From assembly GCF_032062135.1 (NCBI RefSeq), contig NC_092861.1:142570957-142634956 (forward strand): 64,000 bases of DNA, in the 5' to 3' direction. A program made the translations under genes and the position numbers. The notes beneath the pieces were generated by a model. The model saw nothing but the letters and a program-made list of their open reading frames with translations. It had not been told where the DNA came from and did no database searches. The DNA comes from Pyxicephalus adspersus. Its lineage: Eukaryota; Chordata; Amphibia; Anura; Pyxicephalidae. Below are positions 1 through 11,891 of the stretch, piece after piece. Numbering within the stretch: the stretch's first letter is position 1; every line of letters begins with the position of its first letter.

Positions 1-360
1 CCCCCACAGGCCTCCCAGATCAATAAACTGCCCCCACAGCCACCCCAGATCATAACACAGTTCCCACAGGCACCCCAGATCATAACACTGCCCCCACAGA
101 CACCCCAGATCATATTACTGCCCCCAGAGACACCCCAGTTCATAACACTGCCCCCACAGGCAGCCCAGATTATAACACTGCCTCTGCAGGCACCCTGGAT
201 TATAACACTGCCCCCACAGGCACCACAGATCATAACGCTATTCCCACAGGCACCCCAGATCATAACGTTGTCCTCACAGGTACCCCAGAGAATAACACTG
301 ACCCCACAGGCACCCTAAATCATAACACTGCCTCTACAGGCACCCCATATCATACCAATG
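1..360. repeat. 30-bp minisatellite, 12 units
   Basis: Twelve head-to-tail units of exactly 30 bp fill this stretch and may continue beyond the left edge of the window. A typical unit begins CCCCCACAGG and ends ATCATAACACTG. Units differ at a few positions each, so the array is not freshly homogenised. The same unit reappears at 59684-59845 at the other end of the window. No open frame or gene is associated with it. Confidence 0.95.
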
Positions 361-559
361 ATTTTTTTGGTGAGGCAATGTTTATTAGTAAATCAACCCC
401 TTCAACTCCTGAACATCCTATTGTAAGTATTGGGTGGATTGATTCCGGCAGCACGGTTCAGCCAATTGAGTGGTTTGTGATCAGTGATGACTGTAAAGCT
501 GTGTATGGCTGCAGCTTTTGTGGGGCCCACACAATTGCAAAGCATTCTTTTTCAATCAT

Positions 560-834
560 GGGCAGCACAGGTTTAAATCTCGGCCAGCGGCATGGAGTTT
601 GCAGGTTCTCCCTGTGTTTGTGTGGGTTTCCTCCCACGTTCCAAAAACATGCAGTTAGGTTAATTGGCTTCCCCCCAAAAAATTGACCCTTAGACTGTGG
701 TAATGACATATGACTATAGTAGGGACAATAGATTGTGAGCTCCTTGGAGGGACAGCAAGTGACATCACTATGGAATTTGTACAGCGCTGCGTAATATGAC
801 GGCGCTATATAAATACTGTGTAATAATAATAATA
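560..834 (+). repeat. tRNA-derived SINE, head internally deleted
   Basis: This is a copy of the SINE seen complete at 24196. It starts with GGGCAGCAC, then jumps straight to a B-box remnant (AGGTTTAAATCTC), so most of the tRNA-like head is missing. The body follows (GGAGTTTGCAGGTTCTCCC, CAAAAACATGCAGTTAGG). The 3' tail has AGATTGTGAGCTC, then GTACAGCGCTGCGTAATATG and GGCGCTATATAAATAC, ending in a TAA microsatellite. It overlaps two chance open frames (378-686 plus and 458-709 minus) that are not genes. Confidence 0.88.
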
Positions 835-1942
835 TAGTCAGAAAAGATGGGGGGAAAGTGGGAAAAAGTTATAACATTTCTTTAATTGGTATTTTTATGT
901 AAATCATTCACATAGCAAATTGACTATTACAGAATATCAATGAATGTTGTTTTTTGCAATATCTTTTGCAATATTATAACCAGTGCCATACAGCAGCACC
1001 AGTACCCTAAAAATAAGCTCAGACTGCTGGAGGACTAATCCTGTGTAAGTCCCATTGCTGTTACGTGACCGTGAGCCTTCGGTATGAATGTTATACAAGA
1101 CAAGCCAGAGACGCAGAGCACCAGGCTAAATAACTAGAGGTAAACTTGATATTTTTCCGCTTCGGCGAGCACAAGCTCTCTTGTCTGCTCTCTCCTCCTT
1201 TCTGGTGCAGGCAGCTGCAGGTGCCCCAAGTCAGCCGGCTCTGTTTGTCTGCAGTGCCATCCATGTTTACTTGCGGCAGTGGACTTTAGATCCTGTCAGC
1301 GTGCCAATCCAACGGGCCGCCAGGCACTGCAGCTGACAGTCAAATCTGTACCGCCGAATCCTTCAAGTGGAAAAAAAAAAGGGCTAAAGAGGTTAATACA
1401 CTCAAGTAAGGATAAACACACCAGCTGTTGTAGCTTCTAATATTTAATATCGTTAGCAAATAAAATAACTCCTAAGAAATAAAACGCTGGGCCTTCTGCA
1501 GTGCCCTGGACCAGCTCAACCTAAAAATAATGTAGCCGGGAAAGGAGATGGGTCAGAAATCTAGGTTATTTTATTCCACTGCTATTTCTGGGGAAGAACG
1601 TTATTCTGTGATCTTTTATTTTTCATCTTGGAAAAGATGATTCTGTGTCCCCTGGATCTGGGATATGCAGGAAGGTACAAGCACCAACACAGGGGTTGTG
1701 AGAGGGGAAAGGAATGGACTATACTGGAGTCTAAATGGTCATGGCCATCCCAGATCTGGAACCCCCTCCACCGTCCATGCAAGGGGGTTCACCACCTCCT
1801 GAATAAACAGAAATGTTGTAATGTGCTGGTGAGGTACAAACCAGGTTGTAACCTGGGGTATATTAGTGCACTGAGGTAGGCGCTTCAATTTTTTTAATAG
1901 GTAGATTGTGTTATTTATCAAGCTGTGACTATCTTTTATGTA
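835..1942. other. no gene; GC-richer block of possible repeat origin
   Basis: No gene is visible. Around 1135-1400 lies a GC-richer, CpG-containing block that ends GGGCTAAAGAGGTTAAT. That end resembles the terminal CCTC...TTAA arrangement of the TTAA-flanked MITEs at 1943 and 10288, so the block may be a decayed relative. No matching left end was found. The remaining sequence shows nothing recognisable. Confidence 0.4.
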
Positions 1943-2550
1943 TTAACCTCCCTAACAGTTCATTTCTTTCGGTTTTATAAGATCAAAAGCGGTACATTGT
2001 TTTTCATGCAAATTTATTTTACAGTATAATTCAATAGTATGAGTATAATAAAGTTTGAAACACAAAATCATGTAAAAATAATAAATTGAATAAATTAAAA
2101 AAATCTATATAATAAAAAAAATAATAATAATTTAAAAAAACAAAAACAAATACATATTATACTCATACTGCTATATATACTGTAAAATAAATGTTCTTGA
2201 AAACAATGTACTGATTTTACACATATACATCCAATGTATTGCATTCAATACAGTTATTTTGTATTGAATGCAACACAAATGGATTTTGAATTTCCCACCC
2301 CACCTTGCCGGCAACGTACACACGCACTGGCGTCACCAGGAACTCGCCGGTAACTCATCGGGTGCAGAAGCTGGCCGGTGGAAGAAGAAAGAGCACAGAG
2401 ATTGTGGCGATGGACTGTGCGGGACGCCAGCGGATCAGGTAAGCGCTGTATTTACTATTACTTTCAAAGGTTTACCTATAGGTTTACTGCTTTCAGCAAC
2501 TTTTTTTCTACCCCGAGTCACACTCGGGGTTATCGCTAGGGAGGGTAATA
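1943..2550. mobile_element. TTAA-flanked MITE (piggyBac-like), long copy
   Basis: The element begins TTAA-CCTCCCTAACAG and ends CGCTAGGGAGGGTAA, so the ends are imperfect inverted repeats of about 14 bp and the right TTAA has drifted to GTAA. A TTAA target and CC-starting termini are typical of the piggyBac superfamily. The interior has a very AT-rich half (about 2040-2270) followed by a GC-rich half (2300-2440). A 127-codon open frame at 2268-2651 crosses the right end and resembles no transposase, so the copy is non-autonomous. Confidence 0.65.
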
Positions 2551-2696
2551 AAATTAAAACTGATCTTCAAACTATGGAGAATGGATATAGGTGTGAAAAG
2601 ATGAGAAAAGCAGTTGGAAAATGCCAAAAAGTTTTAAGGATTATACTTTAATGATCACCATGTAACTGAAATATATCTTTTGATCTCTATCTAGAT

Positions 2697-2992
2697 TGTT
2701 TCAAAGCCTTTTTAACATTGGGAAACCACTAAAGAAACTTTCAGGTCTTCAGGGAACCCCTGCTATAATTACTATATTCACAGCTAATAGTACATTAATG
2801 TGGTGGTCTGTTGGAAGAATGCCTCTTACATTGCTGGCCATTGGGAAAGAATGTCACCCTTACAGATAGCCAAAAAGATCATTGGGGTCAGTTAATCTGA
2901 CCTGAGACATACAAACTGCTCATTGCTCAAGAAACCCCTAGCAACCCCTGGAGGAACCTTAGAGTTTCCAAAACTCTAGTTGGTAAACACTG
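2697..2992 (+). mobile_element. hAT-like MITE family A, copy 1
   Basis: One of six copies of a ~290-bp non-autonomous family. It is flanked by a perfect 8-bp target duplication, ATCTAGAT, at 2689-2696 and 2993-3000. Family landmarks are GGGAACCCCTGCTATAATTA, GAATGTCACCCTTACAGATA and CATTGCTCAAG, with an end of type GAGAAACACTG. The 8-bp duplication and CAGTG-type ends place it with hAT transposons. There is no coding capacity. Confidence 0.85.
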
Positions 2993-3000
2993 ATCTAGAT

Positions 3001-3745
3001 TTTGCTAGTGTGTCCCCTAGTATGTACATAAATAGGTGACAGGTACTCTTAACAGTTGGATCTTGGGTTTATTCCCTGGATGCAATGACCATTTCTCGCT
3101 GTGAACCACCGTGTTCCGCTGCAAGCTCATACGCATTCCCATTCAAGTTTTCCTTTTGCATGCATACTTTAGGACAAATCTTAGCTATTGGAGAGAAATA
3201 GAGAACAGTCCTTCAAATCCACCAAAACCCTTTGAGTCATCCCACTGAAGTCAACCCATACTTTGCCGTGGTTTGCAACTCCATCATATGATTGGCAACG
3301 TAATAATTGGGAGCCTGTTATCAAGGAACAACACAGATAGCTTTCTGCCCTCCTTGCCACCAGCCAATGGTAATGCCGCCTGCTGTTTACTAACAACCTT
3401 TCCAGATGATTGTTACCTTGATGCAAGAAAAAACTATCGTCATTTTGGTACTGCCAAATTTTAACTTTTTTAATTCTATCAATGGCATAAACCTGAATAT
3501 CTTTTTGTTTTTGGAATTTGGTCACCAGTCAAGTGATAAAAGATCCTAGAACATATATGACATAATGTAACTTTGTGATTTAAGGCTTAGTGGCCTTTTA
3601 ACATATTGGTCTGACAGCTGCAGCACTTCTTGAGTAATGGTGTATACAAAGCTGCTGGTATAGTGTATAACCAACTCTGCCCTGCAAGTGTCAGTGAAAA
3701 TCTAGATCTTGCATCTTACCGATTAATTAGTAACCTGCAAGAATT
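3001..3745. other. no recognisable feature
   Basis: Unique-looking sequence up to the first assembly gap. A 114-codon minus frame (3181-3525) and a 63-codon plus frame overlap each other, and neither resembles a known protein. I see no repeat family or RNA gene here. Confidence 0.5.
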
Positions 3746-4520
3746 NNNNNNNNNNNNNNNNNNNNNNNNNNNNNNNNNNNNNNNNNNNNNNNNNNNNNNN
3801 NNNNNNNNNNNNNNNNNNNNNNNNNNNNNNNNNNNNNNNNNNNNNNNNNNNNNNNNNNNNNNNNNNNNNNNNNNNNNNNNNNNNNNNNNNNNNNNNNNNN
3901 NNNNNNNNNNNNNNNNNNNNNNNNNNNNNNNNNNNNNNNNNNNNNNNNNNNNNNNNNNNNNNNNNNNNNNNNNNNNNNNNNNNNNNNNNNNNNNNNNNNN
4001 NNNNNNNNNNNNNNNNNNNNNNNNNNNNNNNNNNNNNNNNNNNNNNNNNNNNNNNNNNNNNNNNNNNNNNNNNNNNNNNNNNNNNNNNNNNNNNNNNNNN
4101 NNNNNNNNNNNNNNNNNNNNNNNNNNNNNNNNNNNNNNNNNNNNNNNNNNNNNNNNNNNNNNNNNNNNNNNNNNNNNNNNNNNNNNNNNNNNNNNNNNNN
4201 NNNNNNNNNNNNNNNNNNNNNNNNNNNNNNNNNNNNNNNNNNNNNNNNNNNNNNNNNNNNNNNNNNNNNNNNNNNNNNNNNNNNNNNNNNNNNNNNNNNN
4301 NNNNNNNNNNNNNNNNNNNNNNNNNNNNNNNNNNNNNNNNNNNNNNNNNNNNNNNNNNNNNNNNNNNNNNNNNNNNNNNNNNNNNNNNNNNNNNNNNNNN
4401 NNNNNNNNNNNNNNNNNNNNNNNNNNNNNNNNNNNNNNNNNNNNNNNNNNNNNNNNNNNNNNNNNNNNNNNNNNNNNNNNNNNNNNNNNNNNNNNNNNNN
4501 NNNNNNNNNNNNNNNNNNNN
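3746..4520. other. assembly gap (775 N)
   Basis: A run of unknown bases. Long apparent open frames crossing it on both strands exist only because N was read as coding, and they should be ignored. Confidence 1.
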
Positions 4521-5150
4521 GCATTAACTCATTGTGAGAATAAGTTGTAAGAGGGAATAACTACTCACTTTGGACACATCTCCCCTTGTATCCTGCTGTC
4601 TCTAGGATAGAAAACTGTCCTTGATAGGACAGAAAGAAAACAGAAAATTCTAATTTACTTAGACTTTTCAAAACTAAAATGCTTCTCCTTTTTTATTAGA
4701 AACCATAATTATATATTTGTTCCCTTTGGGCTCCTTGAATATCCTGCAGAAAGTCTTTATGTTATTTCAAAAATTGGCAGGAGGTGGATGGTTAGGAGGG
4801 GGTTCAGGGAGGTTGTGAAGAAAAGTGAAACAGGGTTCATTTGAGGTCTGGGGTCAATGGGACAACGTCCCTCCTGCCTAAACTATTCCATTATTTGAAG
4901 AACAAATGAAGGCTCTTGGAAACTCCTGGAGGTTGGGATATTTGATAGCTGTCAGTATGATGGTATTGGTGAATAGTTGGAGACTATTTTTGGAATATGT
5001 CTTTTGTTGGTTTAGTTGTTTGTCCCAGACTTGGATGTGTTTGGGTTGGGGCCAAACCTAGTCTAACGGCTCCACAGTCATGGGTGAATACGTTTTTTCT
5101 ATGGTGTTTTCCACAGACAGAAGTTATACTATTGGGGTAATAGTGTAGAC
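4521..5150. other. no recognisable feature
   Basis: Unique-looking sequence between the first gap and the next MITE. No coding or repeat signal is seen. Confidence 0.5.
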
Positions 5151-5328
5151 AAGCCTTTCTTAACCTTTTTAACTTGGGGGAACCCTTGAAATATTTTGAG
5201 GTGTTTAGGGAACCCCTTCTATAATTACTATATCCACAGATCACAGTACATTGGCCTGGTAGTCAGTGGGTAGAATTATTCTAAAAACCTTTGGAGAAAC
5301 CCCTGGGTTCCATGGATGGGAAACACTG
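5151..5328 (+). mobile_element. hAT-like MITE family A, copy 2 (internally deleted)
   Basis: The left part (CTTTTTAACTTGGGGGAACC, then CTATAATTACTATATCCACA) and the right end (GGGTTCCATGG, GGGAAACACTG) match family A. The central ~110 bp containing CACCCTTACAGATAG are missing. The 8-bp flanks no longer match well, so this is an old or deleted copy. Confidence 0.75.
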
Positions 5329-7129
5329 GTATAAAAATTGTTATGTTAGCTAAAAGGTTAATGTGTGGCTGCTATGGCCATTAACCCCATCTAGGTATAA
5401 CGTGTCTTATTTGCCGTGCGTTTTTGGGGGGTAAGTGTGGGTGAATGTTAACCAATAACCCTTACTCCATGGGGTTAACCTTGAAGTTATCCCTGCCAGA
5501 CCTTGTTATTATACATATTTGTACAATTTTACATTGGCATATATTTTAATATTATTATTGTAATCATCCTTAAAAATATCTACTTTATGTCTGGTATAAA
5601 ACCTCCCCTCCATCTACCACCCACAACAGATCTTTTGTTCTTTTTTACCCTCTTAAAACTCCACCTATGCAATGTTGCAGTCCGAAGTCTTCTCTCTTTT
5701 TCCATATACAGGAGAAATTGTTCTTCTTGGCATTGTCCATGGCGAGCTGTTTTGTTTTATTATCAATTGACCAGAAATTTTTATTTGTTGCAAACTATTA
5801 AATTAAAGACAACCTTCTGCTAGTATCATTGAAATGTGGCCTGTAAAACTCTTGTAGGATATCAGCTGCACCTTCAGCTTTAACGGTGATTCGTTGTTAA
5901 TGACAAGAACTGAAATGATCTCGGAGTTCCCTGCTGGGATGTGGATTTGAAATCCTTATGCTAACAGAAAAAAACAACAAAAAAAGTTATATATTTATTG
6001 ATGGCGCTTTATGATTGTCACAGTACGTGATAGACAGCAAGGAGCCCGATGTCCACTTACTGATATTTCTCCCTGTTTAGCAGGAAGAAGGACAGCTGGA
6101 CAAAAAACATCATGAAAAGAGAATAAATATGAAAGTTTCCAAAACAGTCTCAAAATAAGTATCTTATCAGTGCTGACCACCGCTTCCTAAAATCTGAATA
6201 TTCTATGGAAAAATAACACCTCTCATCTGCTCTTGTAGAATGGAAATTGTTATTCAGAGTCTAATTTAAAAATCACTTACTGCCTCTAGTCTATAAAATA
6301 AAATAGGAAGGGTAGAGGGTGTAATAGTAAATATAGGAGTGGCGGAATTTGGATGGAACTCTATCGTACCACTCTAAAATTAATATTGTAGTGTACTCAC
6401 ACATGTATTTAGATAAAAGGCCATGTAAAGATATTGGTGGGACCAGGGAAACATGCCATAGTTGGGCCTAATTTAATTATAATTTTTTCCAAGCATATAA
6501 AAAAGTTGTTAGTTTAAAAAAAAGAGAAAACAACAGGCTTTGTGATAATCCCAGCATTCTTGTATTTAAAATTTCTTTCTTTTGTAGTGAATAGGCTCAG
6601 GAAAAGCATTGATTTATATTATACATTGGTGGTTGGATTATTTTGGTGCAGGTAACATTGGAAGTTATACAAACTTTGTATCTCACTACTACAAGTGAGA
6701 GGCTGTTATAACTACCACAGCTATAACCCCCCCCACCACTGTGGCAGATAAAAGAAAGCCCTTTACTGGGGTAGATTTACTGTCATAGACCTCAGATCTC
6801 AGTTACCTGGAAAAAGGATGAAACATCTAACATACATACCGTTTATGGAAATTAGATCAATTAAAAGCTTTTATGATGTTAATATAACTTCAAAAGTAAA
6901 ATGTTTAATTTGTATGAATAAGTGTATACAAAACTAAACATAAAAACCTATAAACAGGATCCAGATATCGTAGGATAGCCTCCCTATATGATGCCTGCTG
7001 CCATATGATACCAAGCAATATTTCCAAGTGATATTTTCCAGCCAGAACTCCGTGACAATAAAATCCTATTTGTGATGCTATTTTAGGACAAGCACTAATT
7101 CTTTTTATTTTTTTTAATTTGTGCTCATT
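5329..7129. other. no gene recognised
   Basis: Mostly unique AT-rich sequence. The small open frames here (5503-5823 plus, 5995-6180 minus) are not supported by any motif. A short C run lies near 6727-6735. No known repeat family is recognised. Confidence 0.5.
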
Positions 7130-7860
7130 GTTTCCTGAATAACTTTTCACAGGACCCCAGACACTGCGGCGTGACAGCTCCACCAAGGAGCATCGGATAC
7201 CCTGCGATTGCTCTACAACCAACCTTGCCACCGGCCCTTTTTCGCTGCACAAAAGCCCCGCTCTATCTTTGTATATTGAGTGAGCTAAATCAATGTTAAA
7301 CGCCTGGCTCTTTTTACAGGACAGTGACCAGGACCGCTGCCTCATCCTTCCCGCCGTGATTGACACTTGAAACGTTGACTAGGAATCAGCCAGAGGCACT
7401 GCTACGAGCCTGAAATCTCTTTTGGGGATAACAACTGGTGACATCTGCAGATAGGGCCGACAAAAGGCAGTTGAAAGCCGTGTTTGTTGCCTCTCCCTCT
7501 CAGATCTAGTCTCTTTCATACGGCTCCTTCTTCGCTTTAATATTATGATTCAGCACCTGGCTCTTTTGAACCTTGCTTTAAACTTCAAACGACCGAGGTG
7601 GTATTAACAAACATGAAACACAAAAAAGTGGCAGTAGCTTGATTTACCGCTGTCGTCTTATCAAGGGGGATTTTTGTCACCAGCTGCCACGTTCTGTCAT
7701 CTCCGTAACCATTATCATTTTCTCAAAAAAATCTGAAAGACTCCACTTAATGGCGGCTTTGAATGCAGGCAAAGCGCAACACAGCGGCAAGACCAGCAAA
7801 TGGAAGGAAAGGTTGGGTTTTTTTGGGGGGAGGGGGGTACACAAAAGAAAGCAAATTAAA
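7130..7860. other. candidate conserved non-coding block
   Basis: About 700 bp of non-repetitive, balanced-composition sequence with scattered CpGs, unlike the AT-rich or repeat-derived surroundings. Examples are CGTGATTGACACTTGAAACG near 7353 and GCTTTAATATTATGATTCAG near 7534. It overlaps the longest gap-free chance frame of the window (6905-7366 minus, 153 codons), which shows no recognisable domain. I infer regulatory DNA from texture only; alignment to other vertebrates would decide. Confidence 0.3.
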
Positions 7861-8282
7861 TAAATAAAGGCACAAGTGACCCTTTTTGTAAAATTAAATA
7901 CAGACCAAGTCAAAATGCTCTTTAAAGTCTCACTCTGCACTCGGTGCTTTTATTGTGTAAACCGGTGACTTCCCACCCTGTCACGCAGAAAAATAATCAC
8001 AGATTTGTCAATGTGATTATAGGACATTTTTTTAAACACCTTCTAAGGAGTCAATTTATAAATGTTTTTACCAAAACTTTATCCAAAATTGGTCATTTTT
8101 ATTACCGCATTCAATTTGACTGTAGATTTTTAAAGAATTTAAATAGAAAATGTGCAAATCAATTTTTACTCATGATTCATATATTTTAATATTTAGTTAT
8201 AGTGTTGTATAAAATACAGCCCATAGTTGTTAATCTTTGCATCCAATATATCTTAGTATCCTGGCTGCTAAGTTAATGCAAT
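7861..8282. other. no recognisable feature
   Basis: AT-rich unique sequence with no coding, RNA or repeat signal that I can support. Confidence 0.5.
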
Positions 8283-8567
8283 GAGGTTGATTTACTATAG
8301 TAATATGGACTAATCACATAGTAAAGAGAAAGATTGCTTTGCAAAGGACATTTCACTTAGCTTAGTAAATGATATTAAGCTCCACTGACTTCAACCATCC
8401 AATCATGTGCAATGAAAACCTTTAGATTTACTTGCATGTGATTGAGTATTCTTTGCAAAGTTACCATCACAAGTCACCGTATTCATTAAGCTAAGTGAAT
8501 TATCCCTTGCAATGTGGTCATTCACCTTGGTAAGTGAAGAGACCAAATTTCTTTAGTAACTCATCCC
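8283..8567. mobile_element. palindrome-ended MITE family C, copy 1
   Basis: The left end GAGGTTGATTTACTATAG and right end CTTTAGTAACTCATCCCC are inverted versions of one another with mismatches. Internal blocks (TGACTTCAACCATCCAATCA, TTCTTTGCAAAG, AAGCTAAGTGAATTATCCC) recur in the copy at 17196. There is no coding capacity and no clear transposon superfamily. Confidence 0.6.
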
Positions 8568-9907
8568 CAGGGCCTTCAAAGTTTTCTGACTTGGAAAAAG
8601 TGTTTGAATTTGGCATGCTGGCATTTTTCTAACGTCATTGACTATCAATGAGCCAGTGGATAGAGAAGTATTAAATGCAGGTAAAAACGGAAGTCAGCAC
8701 AATGATGGGCTGTTTATTTTAAAACATTCTTTAATATGAAATAGTATTCTATTATAAGCTAAAAAAGGCTGTTAAGATGCAATTGTATTTATTTATTTTT
8801 ATTTATATCTTTTTTTGTTGATCTATGACAGAAGACTTTTAAAACAGTAAAGGTTTTCTATAGAACATGAACAGCAGAGACTGTTGGCTTTCAGACTCTC
8901 TCTCTGTTATTGAAACCTTGTACATTGCAGTCTTATTAGGCAAGGCAAGGAGAGCGGGATGAGTAACTGCTTGGATGATCAACTGTTGTATTAACACAAT
9001 TTTTAAGTTATGAAAGCAACAAGTTTTTATATATCTACAGAGAACAGTTAAGGATGGCCTAGGAAAGGTGTAAAACGGAACACTGTGCTCCTCCTGCTGG
9101 AGGAAAATAAGAATACAATATGTACATCGCTGTAAATATCTGGTCTTGTGATCCATCACTAGGTTTCTTGCCCTGTGTCTTTCGGTGCAGCTGTCTAAGA
9201 GGAGAGTTAAAATGGGGGCACTATTTATTGGAATGGCATATAAATGCCATGTGATCTCCCAGATCTGTCTTTACTTACATGGTTCACTAGTTACTGGAAC
9301 TTTTAGCCACAACCTTATACAATATCCGAAATTTTGGAGCTTCTCTAACATTGCAAACCTATTTTTTCTTGGGATGTTGGAGGACCTAAAATTGATACTG
9401 ATGAAAAATTCAAACAGCAAAAAGAAAATCACCATGCTACTTAACAGCAGGAGTCTGATATCTATTTACAGAATTCTCCTGGGCCAATAAAGAAAAGGCT
9501 GAAAAAGAGCAACAGAAATCAAATTAGCTAAAAATATATTATAAGACCAAAAATGTGTTCAGACCTGACCTCCACCACCTACACCATGCTGAGTATCTCA
9601 CTGCAAAACCGTGGGAGCTGTCCAGTGTGGTCAGCCATTACTTTTTTGACCTTTCTGACTACGCTGCCTATTTCCCTCTTACCTTCTTACCCTGTACACG
9701 TTCATCAATTATTTATTTGAATTCCAAAAGCTTGCCCCCACAATGTAGGGAAAGGGCTCTTGGGAGATGTAGTTTTAGGGAACGCACTTACATTAATTGG
9801 AGCAACTCCTTCAAAAATTTTACAAGCCTGGTGATAGAGTCACGTGGAATAATAAAAGTTGGTTTACACCATGGACAAAAGGTAAAAACAAAAGGCACCA
9901 TCAAGAG
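8568..9907. other. no gene recognised
   Basis: Unique-looking sequence. Three open frames of about 100-134 codons (8839-9159 minus, 9185-9490 plus, 9555-9959 plus) show no domain, signal or compositional evidence of coding. The last runs into the neighbouring repeat. Confidence 0.5.
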
Positions 9908-10198
9908 CAGCCATTCTCAACCCAAAAAGTTCAGCCAGTTTTTGTTAGGGGTTCCTTAAAAATTTTCTGATTAATTTCCCATCTGATGGTGTCTGCACAG
10001 TGGTTTCAATGCCATTTGGCACAGCCAGTAGAGTAAGGGTGGCATTTTGACTTACACTGCACAGGTCTTTCTTTGCTATCACTATAATGGGGCCTTTTTT
10101 CCTAACGGTGTTCAATGAATTTTTTTTTTATCAGGTGTCCCTTAAGACCTGAAGCCTATTTTAAGGGTTCCTCTGGGGATAAAAGCTTGGGAAGGCTG
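9908..10198. mobile_element. hAT-like MITE, second family
   Basis: Begins CAGCCATTCTCAACCC and ends GGGAAGGCTG, giving CAGCC-type inverted ends, typical of hAT MITEs. The 8-bp flanks ATCAAGAG/ATTTAAGA align only imperfectly (about 5 of 8 with a one-base shift). The interior does not match family A. Confidence 0.55.
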
Positions 10199-10287
10199 AT
10201 TTAAGATGTAAGTGTATGTTTGGGGTTGGGGTAATGCCTTGACATTCCCTTTAAAGATTCCCTTTGAAGCCCAACCCAATTCAAAAC

Positions 10288-10708
10288 TTAACCTCCTTGC
10301 CGTTAAGCCCGACCTTCGTACGGGCTAAAAAAAGTTGCTCTTTTCGTTAAGCCCGAGATTTTCCGTACATTAAAATCCCCACTTACTCAGGTAAGTGGGC
10401 CTGCATCTTGTGTTCCGCTGGCCGAAATCTCGGAATTATTGCATTTTCAGTATTTTTCATTTATTTATGTGTTCTTGTTTAAGCTGAATTTTGTGTTTTT
10501 CCTTTAATTTTATTAAAAGTAATTTTTTTTTTTTTTACATGATTGTGTGTTTCAAACATTTTTTATATTCATTATATCTACTAGAACCCTATTCGGACAT
10601 ATTTCTGTAAGTTACAGGTCTACAATTTAAAAAAAAAAAAATTGCATGGAAACCTGTAACACTTTTGGTACAGAAATCTAGACCTCAGTGTAACGCCCAG
10701 GTGGTTAA
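10288..10708. mobile_element. TTAA-flanked MITE (piggyBac-like), short copy
   Basis: Perfect TTAA on both sides (10288-10291, 10705-10708). The inverted ends CCTCCTTGCCGTTA and (reverse complement of the right end) CCACCTGGGCGTTA match at 11 of 14 positions. The interior contains A and T homopolymers and no coding frame. Same terminal type as 1943-2550 but a different interior. Confidence 0.75.
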
Positions 10709-11654
10709 TATGCCATTATCGCCCATTACATGGCCATCTGATGAACAAAATGGGGGACAATCTTACAAAAGTAAATGAAAATGATGCAAAACCCAATCCT
10801 TTAATCAAAATATGTAACATTAAAGAAAGTACAAAAATCACAATCAATGTTACATTCAGATAAATCCTACAACATCAACCCAAAATGTGTAACCTCTAAA
10901 AGAACAAGAATTCAGTTTCATATTATTAAATCATAATGCATGCAATACCATTCTTTAATTTTCCAGGTTTGATTGGTGAGGCTGGCTGGTACTTGTAGTT
11001 CATCCTCTCCAGCTGAAGGGATGAGCCATGCCTGCTTTGGCCTCAGTTGATCTATGGATGGTGGGCAATGAAAGGCTTCCCCAGAACATTTCTATTGACT
11101 CAAGATGACAGCAGATGTTGCTTCGCATTTGTCAGAGCTTTAATCACTGTGCCTTGACACAGCTCAGCAGGTCAATGATATCGCCTCGCAGATACTGAAC
11201 TGTGCGCTGCGTCTTAGCCATTTCCTTATAGCACTAAGATAACATTTAAAGGAAAAGTAGAGTTTGTATTTCCAATTTTGTTTGCATTTATTTGTTTTCA
11301 TATTTATTTTTTATGTTAAATTTGTTTTCCAATTCCTACCTTTTCCAAGTTACCAGGTTCTTGAAATCTGTGCACAACTTTTTTTTTCAGCTCACATTCA
11401 ATTCACAGGTTTATTGCATTTTAATAAAAGAAACATACAGGTGGTTGCAGGCAGGTCTGATGTCACGATCAGCGCCATGCTTTCTTTGCATTGTAATACA
11501 GTAAAAAAGTGTAGTAACTCTAGGACAGAAGAAACTTTACTGCCATGATCATTAGAAAGAACAAAAAGGAAAAATAATGTTTGAATATTGGTTTTGGGAT
11601 TACATACATTTTTAGGGTCCCATTTTTCATTTTCAGGAAAACTCTATATGTAAG
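10709..11654. other. no gene recognised
   Basis: Unique-looking sequence with poly-T/poly-A stretches. Two overlapping plus frames near 11264-11548 are chance frames in a T-rich region. Confidence 0.5.
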
Positions 11655-11891
11655 TATTTTGTATTTTCCTCCCTTGCTTGCATGGATTTTCTTCCTACAG
11701 GACAGTTTCCTCCCACATCCCAAAAAAGTACTGGTAGACTAATTGGCTTGCCCAAAACTGGATGTTGACTTTGGTCATTAGGTGAATTCCTTGGTGACTA
11801 AAACTTCTGCTTGTTTCACAAGTAATTGTTTCACAAGGGCAGCTGTATAGAATTCAAATATTGTAAACTTTGGTATGGCAATAAAAACTGC
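11655..11891 (+). repeat. decayed SINE body and tail
   Basis: Matches the SINE body (GTTTCCTCCCACATCCCAAA, then AGACTAATTGGCTTGCCC) followed by a degraded tail ending GGCAATAAAAACTG. The tRNA-like head is absent. This is the most diverged SINE copy in the window. Confidence 0.65.

Noticed and set aside
1..360. CRISPR-like array from regular 30-bp units
   Set aside because: Units are contiguous without spacers and the context is vertebrate; this is a minisatellite.
2268..2651. 127-codon frame at the end of a TTAA MITE
   Set aside because: Crosses the element boundary and shows no DDE-transposase or other motif.
3630..4550. 306-codon plus and 265-codon minus open frames
   Set aside because: Almost entirely N; open only because unknown bases were read as coding.
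6905..7366. 153-codon minus-strand frame, the longest gap-free frame apart from low-complexity or transposon ones
   Set aside because: No recognisable domain, motif or signal. A frame of this size is expected by chance in 64 kb read six ways, and it overlaps a block that looks non-coding and regulatory.
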